A stretch of DNA of 64,000 bases from the NCBI GenBank assembly GCA_021234155.1, contig JAJEKV010000098.1, forward strand, positions 3,635,210 to 3,699,209, written 5' to 3'. Shown one piece after another: positions 35,513 through 48,600 of the stretch. The notes below the pieces were generated by a model, which saw only the letters and a list, made by a program, of their open reading frames with translations, did not search any database and was not told the DNA's origin. Each line of letters opens with the position of its first letter. Position 1 is the stretch's first letter. Position numbers and translations under genes: made by a program. This DNA is from Isoetes taiwanensis. Its lineage: Eukaryota; Streptophyta; Lycopodiopsida; Isoetales; Isoetaceae.

Positions 35513-37620
35513 TTTTTTTTTTTTTTTTTTGACGACAAACTCTTATTCAATATTCCAAAAAAGTACACACATAGATGTAGAGAGGCAGGAATAAAATCTC
35601 AGCAGACAAAGATAATCCACTGAGTGCAGCCACATGTCTATGCATAAGATAAGATACCCAAATATTCCTAAAACATCAAACGTTTTTTTCTCAGGAGCAA
35701 GCTGAGAACATAGGTATGCCTTCACCAATCTGTCTTACGCCTTCGTGAAGAAGTTGGTCGACACTAATTGATAAGCCTTTGAAGATACACAGGCCTTCTT
35801 TTTCTAGATAGACCACAACAACCGGTCAAGCTAAGTAGAAAGCCCATTCTTTGCAAGGCTGTTCCAAGTGGAAGGATAAATGGCGAGAAGCACCTGGCGC
35901 TAGTCAAGACTACATGGAAGAGATATAGTAACCATGACCAAGCGGGTGAACTTGGTCCGTAGAAAGAAGCGATTGCTCGAGACTCTCGACTTGCCGCTTA
36001 CGCAGTGGGTAGAGTTCTGAAATGCGGGGATAAAACTTATGAACCAGCACATTAACCCGCAGACATCTGTGAAGGAGTTGCCACCACAAGGTAGAAACTT
36101 TGGGATCGACAATTTATTCCGCACCAGGGACCACATACGCTTCCACTGAGGAGGGGGAATGCGGAGCTGCCAACCAGCCCGAGGGGGGACAATATCAACA
36201 TCAACCAGCTTTTGATATAACGAATGCACAAGATGTTGTGCATTAACAATTTGGGGACCAGTCCAAATAGGCACATCGATGATTGTGAAGGGGAGCTGGC
36301 GGCGTAATGTCGACCCGGCTTTGCCAAAGAGCTCCGATCCCATCGAGATAGCATAAACTTAGTCCTAAAAAGCATTCCAAGTCAACAAGTGTCCCGCCTC
36401 ATACCAAGCACCAAGCGTGAGAATACCAGCAAGCCTCCAACGCTATTTGAGTCAATGGACATCTGATAGCACCGCGAGGCATGTGATTATCAAGGGAATC
36501 CACCAACATAGATAACCTACACGTGGACACACACTTGGATTAATCTTAAATAGCACTGAATGTCTTCCAAGAATCAAAGCGGTCCCTTCAAGAAGGGGAA
36601 GCATTGGATATGGGCGAAGGTGATAAAAAGAGACACCAAGGAAGAAGCGCCTAAGTGTCGGTTTCCCAAAAAGGAATACATTGCCCAAGTGCTTGCGCCA
36701 ACCAATCTCATTCGGGCCGAATGTACCATATCCACCAAGTAGCGACATATGAACTTAGATATCATATTTTTACTCAGTAAATGAAAGTCAATCATACCTA
36801 GACCTCCAAAGAATTTTAGTTTGATACATGTGGACCAAGCGACCTTCACAACTACACGTCTCGATTGCCCAAATGAAGTCACGGACAATTCGCGACAACC
36901 TCTTGAATCTTTATTTGTGAGGCAAAACGGCCCGGATGCCATATACACATGAGTGTTCTTGAGAACCTACTTAGCAACTACTATCCATACACTTGCCGAG
37001 CTTAGTTGTATTCCACCAAAAAGATGCTTACAGCGGCCTTCCGCTATAACATCCCATGCATCCGAAGTAGAGATATGTATACCTACGAGGAATGCCCAAG
37101 AGTTTAGTGGCCTTCTCTTGAGGAAGCACTTTCCACGGATACTGTAAACCACGAGGGAGGAACATCCACATCCAAAGTCCATAAAGCGAGCACTTTAGCC
37201 ACTGACAAGAACCCCGACGATACCCGGGAGAAAGGCTCGACAAAAGCTTAGCATTGCGAAGATTATCATCCTCGTACCACTAGAAAGAGAAATGTATCAT
37301 CGGCATCTTGATTACACACTTCTTGAGAACCATCCTCCATAGTCAATCCACTGAATTCGCCATCTTGAGTAGCAGAAGAGAATAGTTTGGGACAATACCT
37401 GCTGCCACAATAGTGAACAATAACGGGCAGGGACATCCTTGTCAAACTCCTCTACCAACGAGGAAACCACAGTGACGGTTCTCCCCGAAAAGCCTGATGA
37501 AGCCAGAAGCGAAAAAGATCTCTTCATATCATAACATCTCACGGTAAACAACTCTCCAAATCCCAACACATGTAAAAGTTACATCCACAAAATCCAAATT
37601 AATGTAGTTTGAGCTAAATA
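35513..37620 (-). mobile_element. LINE-D remnant, copy 2
   Basis: Poly-T at 35513-35530 is the tail. The same RT and C-terminal pieces as copy 1 follow on the minus strand (KFFGGLGMIDFHLLSKNM at about 36800, QKLVDVDIVP, NPSVCPRVGYLCWW). Frames are more fragmented than in copy 1. The stop in the RGVRQGCPL motif (TCA at 37442-37444) is shared with copy 1, so it predates the duplication. Confidence 0.8.
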
Positions 37621-39837
37621 AGGTATCTTAGGGAATAAAATTGATGTGCTCGGTGAAAAATGGACCTGAGATGCACATGAAGATTATGCGATTGAGATAA
37701 CCAAAAGATGGAATTCTATTTGTTATGTAAGCCAAATTCGAAGGCAACAAAAGAAACTTCAAGGCCCAAAAAGTGTCTCACCATCATTTGGCACACAAAC
37801 ATGTGAAGTAAGAAAGGTTTAGTGAATCCATGTTCTTGTATAGGCTAAAATATAGTTCAAATGCTATGCACTTTGATATAATGCTGTCAGATTGGTGATA
37901 GGGCAAGAAAAATACCTACATTTTGGAAGTGTTCTTCCTATACATGTACATGTTTCTCTGTTATACCTCCATAGCCACATAACAAATATGCAATAGAAAA
38001 TAGATTTGCATTGTTTTAACGTTGCCAAAATAGTGATTGAAGAAAGTATAAAATCAATTCAATCATTTTTTCACCAACATCTAACTATGGGAGCTAATTC
38101 ACCAAAGGGAAATTTCATACATGCTTCTACATTCTAGAATGGGACTGTGAGAAACCAACAAACCCCTTGATAGATGGATAGGCTTCTCATTCATCTCGGA
38201 GATTTTTCTACAATGGTGGGCCAGGGTAGCCGCACACATCGCGAACTACCCACCTAAAAAAATAAAGGAAAATCAATTATATCATTTGGACCCCCAAAAA
38301 ATACAATGCTAATAGAAGAGTGGCTGATGTACTGCTTAAAAGCTTATCACCGGGATTAAAAAACCCGCCCTTTTAGGGTTTTCTCGAAAAACCCTAGTGA
38401 TAAGCCTTGACGCAAGGGGCTTAGACAAGCGTAAGGCATAGAATCGCTCCCAAAAACCCCCGCATGGAGAAGTCGAAGCGGATGCGGCTTCGCCAACCTT
38501 GTACACGCACATCACCACCACAACAAGCGAGAAAACATACGGAGAATAGCATCACCCGGTGGGTGGAAAAACATGATAAAACGAACTTGTACAAAATATA
38601 ATAAACAAAGAAGGGGGAGGGTGGGTTCAAAGAGAATAAAGTATGGCTACTGAGAGAAGAGGAAGCCTTGATGAGGCGTGGATGCGAAAACGGCGCTGAA
38701 ATAGCGAACTCCCCACCAAAACGGGCATCAAAAGCCACCGCATGCATGCACGACATGCATGCTCGTCCCATTCTAGAATGGCGATCCGATGTCTCGGATC
38801 GATGCGATTTTTATATTCTACCATGCCTCCCAATGCAAGAGTGGTCAAATCAAGTAGCTACTAGAAAGATATAGTGACTTAGTGACTTCCAAGTATCTTG
38901 CGTCTATTAGAATCTTTTAAAAAATACCCATAGATGATGCACTTTACTTCGATTATGAAATGTTTGAGATCCTCCTTCTTTCTTCTCTCCCATTTTAGTT
39001 GAAGCATAGGTGACACACCTTACTTTGATATACAATGTTTGAGATATTTTCTCTTTCTTCTATCTCGCATTTTAGTTGAAGCAAAAATATGAACCGTTAA
39101 TCTCCGGGCATCGAGAGCTGTCAGATGGGCATATTTGCCCTTTATTCCTTGATCTTGACCATACATAGCGATCCTCGTTTGTGGGATATGCATGTACAAG
39201 TTTTTGTATACTGTATATTGAGATTTGTAAAATACTATAAGGTTTGAGAGAATGTACTTAATGGTGTTAATTTTGTACATGTATTGTAAATATATTTTTG
39301 GGGCTCTCGCTGCCCTACGTAACCCCCGTGTGAATATGCACCCAAACCAAAGGGGGTTTAAGGGGGATTTTAATTAAAATGTGTTACATGCAATAGTTTG
39401 TAATAAAAATGTTAATGGTAGTTGTCTGTTGATTGTTATATTAAAAAAAAATTTGGGCCCTTCGGGCCCTAACTAACGCAAATATAGGTAAATGTTATGG
39501 GCCTAAATATTAATTACTAAAAAGCACAAAAACATCAAGACAAACAAATTGTTCATTGCCACTAGTCCAAGAGAATCAACTGTCAAAATCTGCACATTGT
39601 CATGCATATGCTAGTGCATATGGTAACATGTGCTGGTATCAATGCAAGCCTATTTTGCCATGGCAAGCATTCATAAAGCATATGGCATATGTAAAACAAA
39701 TTTAATTCCACAAAGAGGGAGCATCAATACAAAAGAAATGGCAATCATAACTGGCATTGGCATCCACAAATAAGAATATTCATAGGATTATAATCATCCC
39801 CGAGTTGCCAAGATTGCAAATTCTTCTTTGGAAAAAC
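37621..39837. other. Non-coding duplicated block with hairpin, copy 2
   Basis: The counterpart of 28621-30886, with small deletions (for example near 39590). Nothing coding is supported. Confidence 0.6.
38343..38404. other. Hairpin CTTATCAC...GTGATAAG, copy 2
   Basis: The outer 8-bp stem is perfect (38343-38350 with 38397-38404). The interior has AAAAAACCCGCCC, TTTTAGGGTTTT and AAAAACCCTA. Confidence 0.65.
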
Positions 39838-39839
39838 CA

Positions 39840-40344
39840 CCTTATGGCATTATCCCTGTTATAATGCTACATATTGTCTCTCGATGCATTAGAACTACGG
39901 TTGCCAAAACCAAGCTTGTTCAACCATCCGCGCTTCCCCATTTGAAATCAAATAATAACAGTTGCGTCATCCAAACTGCCACATTTACCATACATCTGAA
40001 TGAGCAGGTTCCTAATGAAAAGACTACTCGGAAAACCACTTCTATTAATGTGAAGATAAACTTCATGCCCTCCTCGATAAAGCCTTGGCCTGGCCACAGC
40101 TTCTCAATAAATAAGAATAACCAGAGGCATCATTGTAAAATTCTTGTTCATCTAGAAAATCCACTGTCTCTTTAAGCCTACCTTGCCTACAAAAGTTGGC
40201 AATAAACTCCTTGATCTTCTGTCTAGCCCTTGCATCATCGAAATTAGCTACCATGGATTGTATCTGAGGTTCTAGCTCATAGCAGTCTCGCAAAATTCCA
40301 CAAGCTAAGGAAATTGTTGGATTCCACAATGAAACTAATCGCAT
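39840..40344 (-). pseudogene. PPR gene 5' fragment, copy 2
   Basis: On the minus strand an ATG at 40342-40344 opens MRLVSLWNPTISLACGILR, then QKIKEFIANFCRQGRLKETV, DFLDEQEFYNDASGYSYLL and RSCGQAKALS. A shift follows, and then sequence that in other frames reads like a PPR (HINRSGF-like, LLIQMYGKCGSLDDAT-like, VIFD-like). This order (a short N-terminal block, then a YxxLLRxCGxAKALSxG unit) is that of plant PLS-type PPR proteins, which act in organelle RNA editing or processing. Only the first repeats are present, so the fragment cannot be functional. Its left end abuts the duplicated non-coding block. Confidence 0.7.
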
Positions 40345-42001
40345 TAAGGGAGGGCAAAATTAATAATGATGCTTGCGGCATATATAAGAATACATCGCCA
40401 ACAAGACCGGATCTTGCATAGGACTTACGGATTCAACAGTAGTAAAAGGGAACCATGAAAATAACACCAAGTGCGACCATTTACGCTCCTCGCAAACATT
40501 GGAAATATAGAATGTTGGAAGATGCCTTGACAAAGATCATTTATAGCCGCTTATAAGCAGAAAAAAAAAGCTCTAACCTCAGGCTTTTTATACGATGTGA
40601 GATGATCGAAGATCAAGAAACTTGAAAGTGACACTGCAACAAGAACGAAAATGCCAGAAGAAAAATTGGCGGCTTAAAAGCCAGAAGACCAGGCTATTCA
40701 TGGTCAAAACATCTTACCTCAAACATCTCGTAATCCGTTGATGACAAACGATTACAAAGGATTGATGACAACCCAAAGATCTCTTATGTGGAAATAACAA
40801 ACGATTCAAGCCAATTGAGATTCTTTGAGCCGGAAGAGGTTAAGAACGAGGGTTAAGAGGTTGATTGGGCCCGAGGCAAAATAGGGGCTTATTTCCGGAA
40901 AGCCACAAAAGAAACGGGCGATTGAGCTAGTTTTAGGCAAAAAAAATCGCAAAATTTTTGAGCGTGGAACCTTGATTGATCATCGAATCCCGGAGGAAGA
41001 ATCGAACACCAAAAAGCCGATTTTTTTGCAAGCAACCCTCGAGCCAGTTTGTTGAGTCGAATTGAATGGTCATGCAATCTGAGATCCAAACAACACCCAA
41101 GCGGCATAAAACCCCGAAAACAAACTACATTAGGCCCGGCATGGAAAGATGAGGAGAATCTGCTTCAAAGGCACCGGAAGTGGCACTGAAGATAATAATA
41201 TAGGTTGTCTCTAAGGAGCTCGGCCAATCCAAACCTTCTTTGCATAGTCGAATTTCCCCGACATCGTTCTTTGCTTTTGCCTTATGCCCGGCAGAACCGG
41301 GAGAAACCTAAATGGCTTCCCCGGCTAACCCTAAAATGCTAAGGGGCTCGAGCCACATCATGCGCTTCGGATTTTAAATAAATCATAAAAGAAGGGGGTA
41401 AATTTTAAATAAATCGTGAAATAAAAATAAAAAAGGTAAACCATTGAAGATATGGATTTTAAAAATAAAATCACAAGACTCTAGAAATCTTGATTAGTAT
41501 GGCTCAAGCGCATAATCGCCCATCAAATCATATAAAAACCATAGCAAAAACCGTCTGAAAATACAAAAACCCCCCGTTATTATGCTACATATTCCAATTT
41601 CAAGAAAATGTTCGCTTAATCCAATTTCACGAAGATGAACATGCTAAGCAAAAAAAAGAAGTAGATGCGTTGATTTTCAACTCCAACACTAATCTAAAAA
41701 TCAAATGATTCATGCATTCTTGTGTGCACTATGCAACCGTTTGATATTTGATGTAATAAAGAAGACAAAAGCTTCCCTTGAACTATTCTTAAGAACCAAA
41801 ATCAATTTTTTCACAAGCCTGCATTTTGCGCTAGTTTTTTTTCCTAGAATAAGTAAGGGTAACCTATAGGCCGATGATATGCTTAAGATGATTTGCTTAA
41901 GGAAGGAAGGAAGGTTCTTTAATACGAATATGATTGCGTTTAACTCTAAATCAGATTTTTTCTTCTCACAACCGTCTTATCCACATGTGGGGAAAACGAT
42001 C
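40345..42001. other. Upstream region of Y3IP1, no gene seen
   Basis: Unique, AT-rich sequence with several CpG-rich words (for example 40870-41350). It includes the promoter and 5' UTR of Y3IP1, but I cannot place a TATA box or start site with confidence. A minus-strand open stretch at 40889-41107 has no resemblance I recognise. Confidence 0.4.
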
Positions 42002-43818
42002 ATGGTAGCTATGGCGTACGCGCCTTCAGCGGCTTTCAGCCCATCATCGTTTTCCCTTAACTCTGTAACTCGCCATGTCCCCACCAGACACACCTCTTCT
42101 CAGCGCCATCTTATTCCGCAAATGCCCACAACTTCATCGCACTCCTTCAATGCAAAACTATTTTACCAGAAGTTGAGATTTAAAAGCAAATTAAACAATT
42201 TGGCATGCCCCAAATCTGTAGCGGGCAATGAAGATAGCGTTGTCTCAGCCACAACACTAGAAGAGTTGTCTCCAGAGGACCAGGAAGATCAGCAGTATGT
42301 GGAACAAATCTTGAGGGTTAGGTTTTGTGATTTTAAGGTTATGTTATTGAAACATCCCTGATAATGTTTTTGATCAATGCCCGTGATTGTGCAGGTTTTA
42401 GAGTTGTTGAAGACAAAAAGGGACATGACGTTAAGCGAGGTCTGTTTCTCTTATCTCTGTTTGACTTGGTGCGTGAGTTTGCACTTTTCAACTTCATGTG
42501 CATGCATCGCATTTCGTCCTAATGAATAACTATTTCACAGCTCTACATGTTAAAAAAACTCATGCTGCAACTCATTACACAGATGTTGATTAGCAACATT
42601 GATTGTTTTCTCCAGATTTATCATTAAAGTGCCATGTTGTTTTTATCTTTTCATTAACTTTACAATAATGACGCCACCACCATAATCATGAATTAAAATT
42701 CATGCAGAGGGCTTAACCTTGCCTGAGATCAATGCTAGGCTCTAATTTAACATTGGATTAGATTCTAGCTTCTTTCTAATTTTTCGAATCTGGTATTGAA
42801 CTGGCATTCAAAGGTAAATATAACTCAATAACCAAATACTGTTGCAAAGTGACGAAGAGAAGGCCATGAAACTATATAACTTTAAACTTGATTTAGGTAA
42901 AACTCGAGATTTCTAGGATGGAAAAGGAATTGGGCATTATCACACTTTCTGATTGGATGAGAGATGGCAAGTGTTCAAAATGATATTATAGCACATTTTG
43001 TGAAATAAATGTCGAACTATTTTGGCTACTTTTATGGTTTGAGTGTCCACCATTGTCTTACAAATTGATGGCTTTTTGAATCTGAAGAAACAGTATCCTA
43101 CCCCCGTCAGGTCAGGATTGACTGTCATGATTGAGGATCCTCGTGAAGTAGAACGGAGAAAAGCCCTTAACATTGAAGACGAGCGGGGTTGCTCAAAAGA
43201 TGACATGGCAGCAGCATTGTTGGAGGTGGTTTTTAAATGTCTATATTTGTTTCAATTCTATTATGGCAAACTGAAAATTTCAAGCAGGTTGCTGAGGGAA
43301 GACTTCCAAAAGATAGAGTTGTGCTGCGCGAGCTTGCAAAAGAACTGATGAATTGGCCAAATCTTGAAGTAATGTGATCTTCAAACAAGGATATTATGCT
43401 GACTTATCTGTTGTTCCCTAAGGTCAGGGTAAAGAGCGAATTTTATTTGCTGTTTCTTGTCACAGGATGAAATAGCAGAAGCAGAACGTAATGCAATATC
43501 ACCCTATGCTAAAATTACCAACACTGGAGTGGATCCTGCTATTGCAGCACAAAGGGCCAGAGTTGACTGGGACACTGCAGCTGAGATCTCTCCAGGCGAA
43601 GAAAGCAAAGATCTAAGCCAAATTTTACCACCTGTAGTGGTAAGAGCTAATGCATTAGACAAGATTTAAGGATGTTTGTAATCCATACCATAACAGATGA
43701 TAACAAGCGTACTTTTCCTGTTATGCAGGGCTTCAGTCTGTTATACCTTGTCAGCATACTTCCCATCGTTATCGGTGTTGTTGTGGTTATAGTCCTTTTT
43801 GTCAATTCTGTACAGTAG
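42002..43818 (+). CDS. Y3IP1: Y3IP1-type (Ycf3-interacting protein 1) photosystem I assembly factor
   Basis: Chloroplast thylakoid protein that works with Ycf3 in photosystem I assembly (known for the family; also called CGL59 or CEST). Exons: 42002-42316, 42395-42439, 43111-43225, 43288-43368, 43466-43639, 43729-43818. ATG at 42002 opens MVAMAYAPSAAFSPSSF, a Ser/Thr-rich, acid-poor transit-peptide-like start. Family words follow: EQILRVLELLKTKRDM, LTVMIEDPREVERRKAL, LPKDRVVLRELAKEL, NWPNLE, YAKITNTGVDPAIAAQRARV, and a C-terminal membrane segment LYLVSILPIVIGVVVVIVLF ending in NSVQ. Total about 272 residues, near the usual size. The exon-3 start has one base too many: VR then a single extra base before LTVMIED. 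An upstream in-frame ATG at 41879 is possible but less likely. Confidence 0.9.
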
Positions 43819-45611
43819 GAACAGATGTAACCAAGTGTTTTCATTGAATGAAAAGAGTGGAAATTTGTATTATCTAACATGTTTGAACAAATTAGATTGT
43901 ATTGTTCAATACTCAGAACATGTCATGTTGATGAGATCAAACGTGCGCATTTGATCATCAAGCCCAGCGTTTGACGGGCATACAAGACAATATCCTGAGC
44001 TAAATACACATTTGACCAATGCACAGATCAATACAATATAGGATATGTGTACAAGACTGCCTTGTCGGTGAAGCCAGATTTGCTCTGCCTTGTCGTTGTA
44101 CTGCTTCTAGGCCCACCATAGAATTCTACGAAAAATACAGATTACTTTGCTTTACCAAAATGACATTCACCAAGGCTGAGCATTAATCCCACCAACGGGC
44201 TACAATTGAGCGCCGCATCAGGCAATGATTTTAGAACAGCACGCAAACACCTGGGGAATAGAATCCCCTGCCAAAGAAGGTAACACCAGACAGGCAATGC
44301 CTTAAGAAAAACAATCTGCTTACTCAAAAATTTGGCATGCACCTAGACCTCCGACCTGACCCTGACCCTGTTACAAATACACAGAATTAAAACTAGAAAC
44401 TTGTATTACCTTAGTCAAAGGTTCACTTATAACTTTCTATTGTAGCAGAAATGATGCAATGCAATAGTTTATTTATTTCCCTGTATGATCTTAGGCAAAG
44501 ATTCATTTGTAAGCTTCTTAGGCAAAGATTCATTTGTGAGCTTCTGCTACAGCAGAAATGATGCAGTGGCCAGTTTCTTTATTTCCCCTCTGAAGACAAG
44601 GTGCACCTTTGCAGCACAACCTAATTTCGAAAAAGGAATCTAAGCCCTGAAAAAAACTGTGAGTGGACTCCATCTCGACCTTTGCAAGGCAAAAGTTCAC
44701 TGCCATCACCTTTTAGTTAGCAAGCCGAAATTGCCCTTCAAATTAAGATAAGAACAAAGAATGTTTGCTCCCGGATGCCTTTATGCCACATGCCCTTATA
44801 GGATGGCAAGACCGCTTCAAGCAAGGCATTTATAGACTCCTATCTAGTCCGGAATCGCCATCTTAAGAATGGACAACAGATTTAGGCGACTACTTCAACA
44901 AACCCACATGATATTTAGATTCGGGCCATTCTTGGGCTCATACTTGGGCTTATGCTTGGCAAATAGCACCTCCAAAAGCTTACACTTGGGCTCTCTAATT
45001 GTTCTGCACCAAGACCTCTGGATCCACTACTTCTACAAACCCACCTCATCTATTCATTCATGAAGCATGATAAAGGCAAAGGAAGTAAGTTCAGATTCAT
45101 ATCATTTGCTCTATATTATTGTGATTTCTTGCCTTTTCTTGCTCCTTGCATTTTCTTTGTTTTTAAATTTTTATTATAGCAGTGGCTTCTTTAAGCTAGA
45201 AAAAAGGAGGAAGGCCAATCAATGTAGATTATGCTTGCTTTCTTTCTAAAAATTCTCTAATAGCATAGTTGCAAGCTCAAGCTCTCAAATGCAGCAGCAG
45301 CCGCCTGATATAGTTAGTGAGGAGACTATAAAAATTATAGAAGGTTCTTATGATGTAAAGGAGAACATATCTATTGTTCATGTACATTTAAAACTTGGTT
45401 ATGTTTCTATTTTTTTTTTTTAATATAAAAAGAATTGGTTTACTCATCATTTGGAATTTTTGTCTTGCATTTGAAAGATTAAAATTGAATGACTTACTAT
45501 CACGCGAAAGAAGTAAATTTTTTTTCCCTGTCACAAGAAAATTAGGGGTAGCCTTCAAATTTGAGCACTGCAAGCAGGGGATAAAACATAAGACCTTTTG
45601 TTTGCAAGTAA
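43819..45611. other. Intergenic, with short tandem repeats
   Basis: No gene is supported. At 44425-44590 an imperfect tandem repeat carries AGCAGAAATGATGCA twice (about 44444 and 44552), followed by TTTATTTCCC both times, plus TAGGCAAAGATTCATTTGT twice at 44492 and 44519. Confidence 0.55.
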
Positions 45612-45636
45612 ATAGAATAGAATAGAATAGAATATG
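45612..45636. repeat. Pentanucleotide microsatellite (AATAG)n
   Basis: Four to five copies of AATAG/GAATA just outside the 3' end of the minus-strand LINE. It could be the LINE's target or its simple-repeat tail. Confidence 0.75.
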
Positions 45637-45639
45637 ATT

Positions 45640-48600
45640 TTATCGGTCCACGGAGACCAACCGGCCTATGGGACCCAAGTACAAAGAGAGAGCAAAGAAA
45701 AGGTATTACTACGAGGATTAAAAACCCCCGCCCGAAGGGTTTTAGGAAAAACCTTAGTAGCAATAAGGGTGCGACATAACGCCTGCTTATATACATAATC
45801 ACAAGTACAAATGAGGTTAATGTCGGACGGGGGGCATAACCGAGTCCGGCGTATCCATTACCTCCTGAGGTACGATCCCAACAAGCCTGGCTGAGGAGGC
45901 GTGCTCGGTAGCTCATGCAGGGGCACGATGGGGCACAACTAACAGAAAGCATCGCGAGGCGGATATGCTGCGTCGCATGCAACAGGGCACGGGCGGACTT
46001 TCATCCTCAATGGCCGCTGTTGGCAGCATTTCGGACTCCTCCTCCTGCGGCTCGAATCCATCTCCACTGTCTCAATGCGAGGTGGTGTGCACTTTTTGTC
46101 GGCGATGGAAGCAATCACCACCTGCTTTTTCATGGGTAGATGGGTGCGCAGTAGTGGTGTGGGCCCCTCGTGAGCATGGGATTAACCTGGCATCGAATTT
46201 GCCACCTTGACATGTGACAGGGCCTGCGCCCATGAAGCAAGCATCCAAATCTTGCTTCAAGCGTGCGTTCTAGCGGTGTATGCACCGGTCCACATCTCAT
46301 TGCTCGCACATTCCATCATGAGAACCATCGGGCTTGCTTTGTCTTTCAAAAGGCCGCCCCGCCATGCTTGCCAAAGCAAGGTTGGGCGTAGGGCTTCATC
46401 CATAGCCACCACCTTCTGGAAGTAAATAATGTGGCGTTCGGTAGCAGCCCTCGTAATGGAAGGAAGCCCGTCTCTTGAGCAAGATCGATATGGGGATTTC
46501 CACTCCTAGTGCCCGCCAAGAAGGCCTTACGTACTGCTCTAGATCGTTCCAAGTGGTGAGGATATCAGCCCCCCACACGCCCCATAGAGGAGGACCGGTT
46601 CAACCAAGGCCCTGAACAAGTGTGCCTGGTGACCCCATGCATCAGCTACGCCTTGTGACTATTGTTTTGCATTGCATCTGGGGCTTTCCAGCCTGCAGTG
46701 ACCCGTAACGATAGATGCATCCCAAAGTGTGTGGTAGTAGTAAAACTCAATGCCCAAATACTTATAAGGCGAGCCACCTCCACTACCTGCCCTTGGTAAG
46801 TGAATGAGGGAAGGCGTGGTGCGGGGATGATGGGACCAGCCCGGCACCTCGTCTTGGCCAAGTTAACTCTCATGCCGGTGAATTGGCGAAAGTGTCCAAA
46901 GCATCGGTGGCGTTGCATGTCCCTGCGGGGTATATATATGCGAAGCAGTCAACATCATCGGCATATATATGACTCGGATTATGTGGTGCATCAACTGGCG
47001 CCTCTCCCCTCCCCCTTCCCAGTGCTCGGCCTAGCCATTCTTCTAGGCTGGTCAATGTACTAGCCAAGGCGTCGGGGATAGGGCAGCCCCAGGCACCCCA
47101 ATGCACTAACAACGGGGCTCCGACCGGTGTGAGACGACCGGAGCAAGCCCTCATTATAGATGCGTATATAGCGATTATTCAAGTCGACGGGGTCCCCTGT
47201 CCCTCAATCTGTCCCACAACTTATCCCGAGGCAATCGGTGTCAAAAAGCTTTGCGAAATCCACAAAACAAGCGATGATGCGAAAGCGTTGATTCCGGCTA
47301 TCCTCTATGAGTGTTCGCGCAGTGAAGATATGGTCAATAGTCAAATGCCGGGCGAAGCTGCGTGAGAGCCCGCACTTCTCCATCCTCGCCCAAAGTGTCA
47401 ATCATTTGCTCAAGAATCCCTAGCAACTTTGGCAAAAACGAACCCGACCATAATGGTGCGATAGTTGGTCAATTTTGTGGGGGTCCCCTGCTTTGTATAT
47501 GGGCACAACTCTCACCGTAGTCGGTCGCGGGGAGGCCTTCTTGCAATGCCACCGGTGAAGAGTCTTTGTGAGAACCGGCACCATTGGGGGCCGACCCACT
47601 TGAGAGAAGCTCTGCACGCATACCATCCAAACTGTTGCCTTCCCGTTATGGCGGCGTTGCGTGGCCATTATGACATCCCCTTGAAGAATGACCCGATTAT
47701 AGGCACAATGCGGAGGTATCTTGCTGCGGCTTCCCATTGGGTCATACAAATGTCGCAAAGTATCTCACCCATTGTTCCGGGTAATATTTGGGTGTGGGAT
47801 GATGCGTGCTTACTCAAGACCTTTCTCCGGAAGGCCTAGGTGGCGGTCCTAGTAGACCAAACATCATTCTTTGGTGCTTTCACTTAAGGTACACAGCTTT
47901 CTTGGTCTTGAGGAAGGAGCGGTATTGACCGACGGCCTGGGGGTGAATGGTGGGGTCCAAAGACTTACAGCCATTGTTTCAGCTCAGAGCATTATTCGCC
48001 ATCGAACCGCTGATTGTGGGGAAGGTGGTTGCAGCCCTGTGGATCGCCGAGGCGGCCTCTCCCAAAGCATCCGGCCCCCTACCCCCGAGAAGAGGTTCGG
48101 ATTCCGGCCGTCTCTTTGTTGAAGTGTGGGGAGTCGCAGCACTCCGGCCCGACTCATGCTCAAGCATCCTCGCAGATAGACCCGCGCCATGATCATAGTC
48201 CGCACCATAACCGGTGGTACATGGGGTGTTAGGGCAATGGGTGCTCGGGTTATTGCCAATCTATCTGCAAGAACGAGGGCTGATGGTCGGAGTCTACTTC
48301 CTCGTCAGGCCACATGTCCCTACACCGGAAGCGAGTGATCGGTGTAGGCATTGCTGCCTGCGCTAGCACGCAATCCACCACACCGGTGTGCCGCCCACGC
48401 CCCCCGGCTCACAAGTGAAGCGGGGCCGGAGGATCGGCCACTGTGCTAGCCCATTGCAAATGACCGAGGTCAAAGATACTACCCGACAATGTTAGCCGCC
48501 ATATACCGCGGTCACCGGCGGCTGTCATCCGGACGCCCCTTGGCCAAACCATCTCAAGGGTCCATTTTGCAACACATCCCCGCCTAGAGGTGCTGTAATT

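Larger units (their letters stand above)
31930..40270. repeat. Segmental duplication, unit 2
   Basis: About 8.3 kb, a direct copy of unit 1 without the Penelope-like block and without the MITE. LINE-A runs directly into the LINE-D poly-T (35513-35530). It ends near GAGGTTCTAGCTC at about 40265, after which sequence is unique. Confidence 0.85.

Noticed and set aside
41879-42001. Upstream ATG of Y3IP1 at 41879
   Set aside because: It would add 41 residues that look unlike a transit peptide; the ATG at 42002 gives a typical start.
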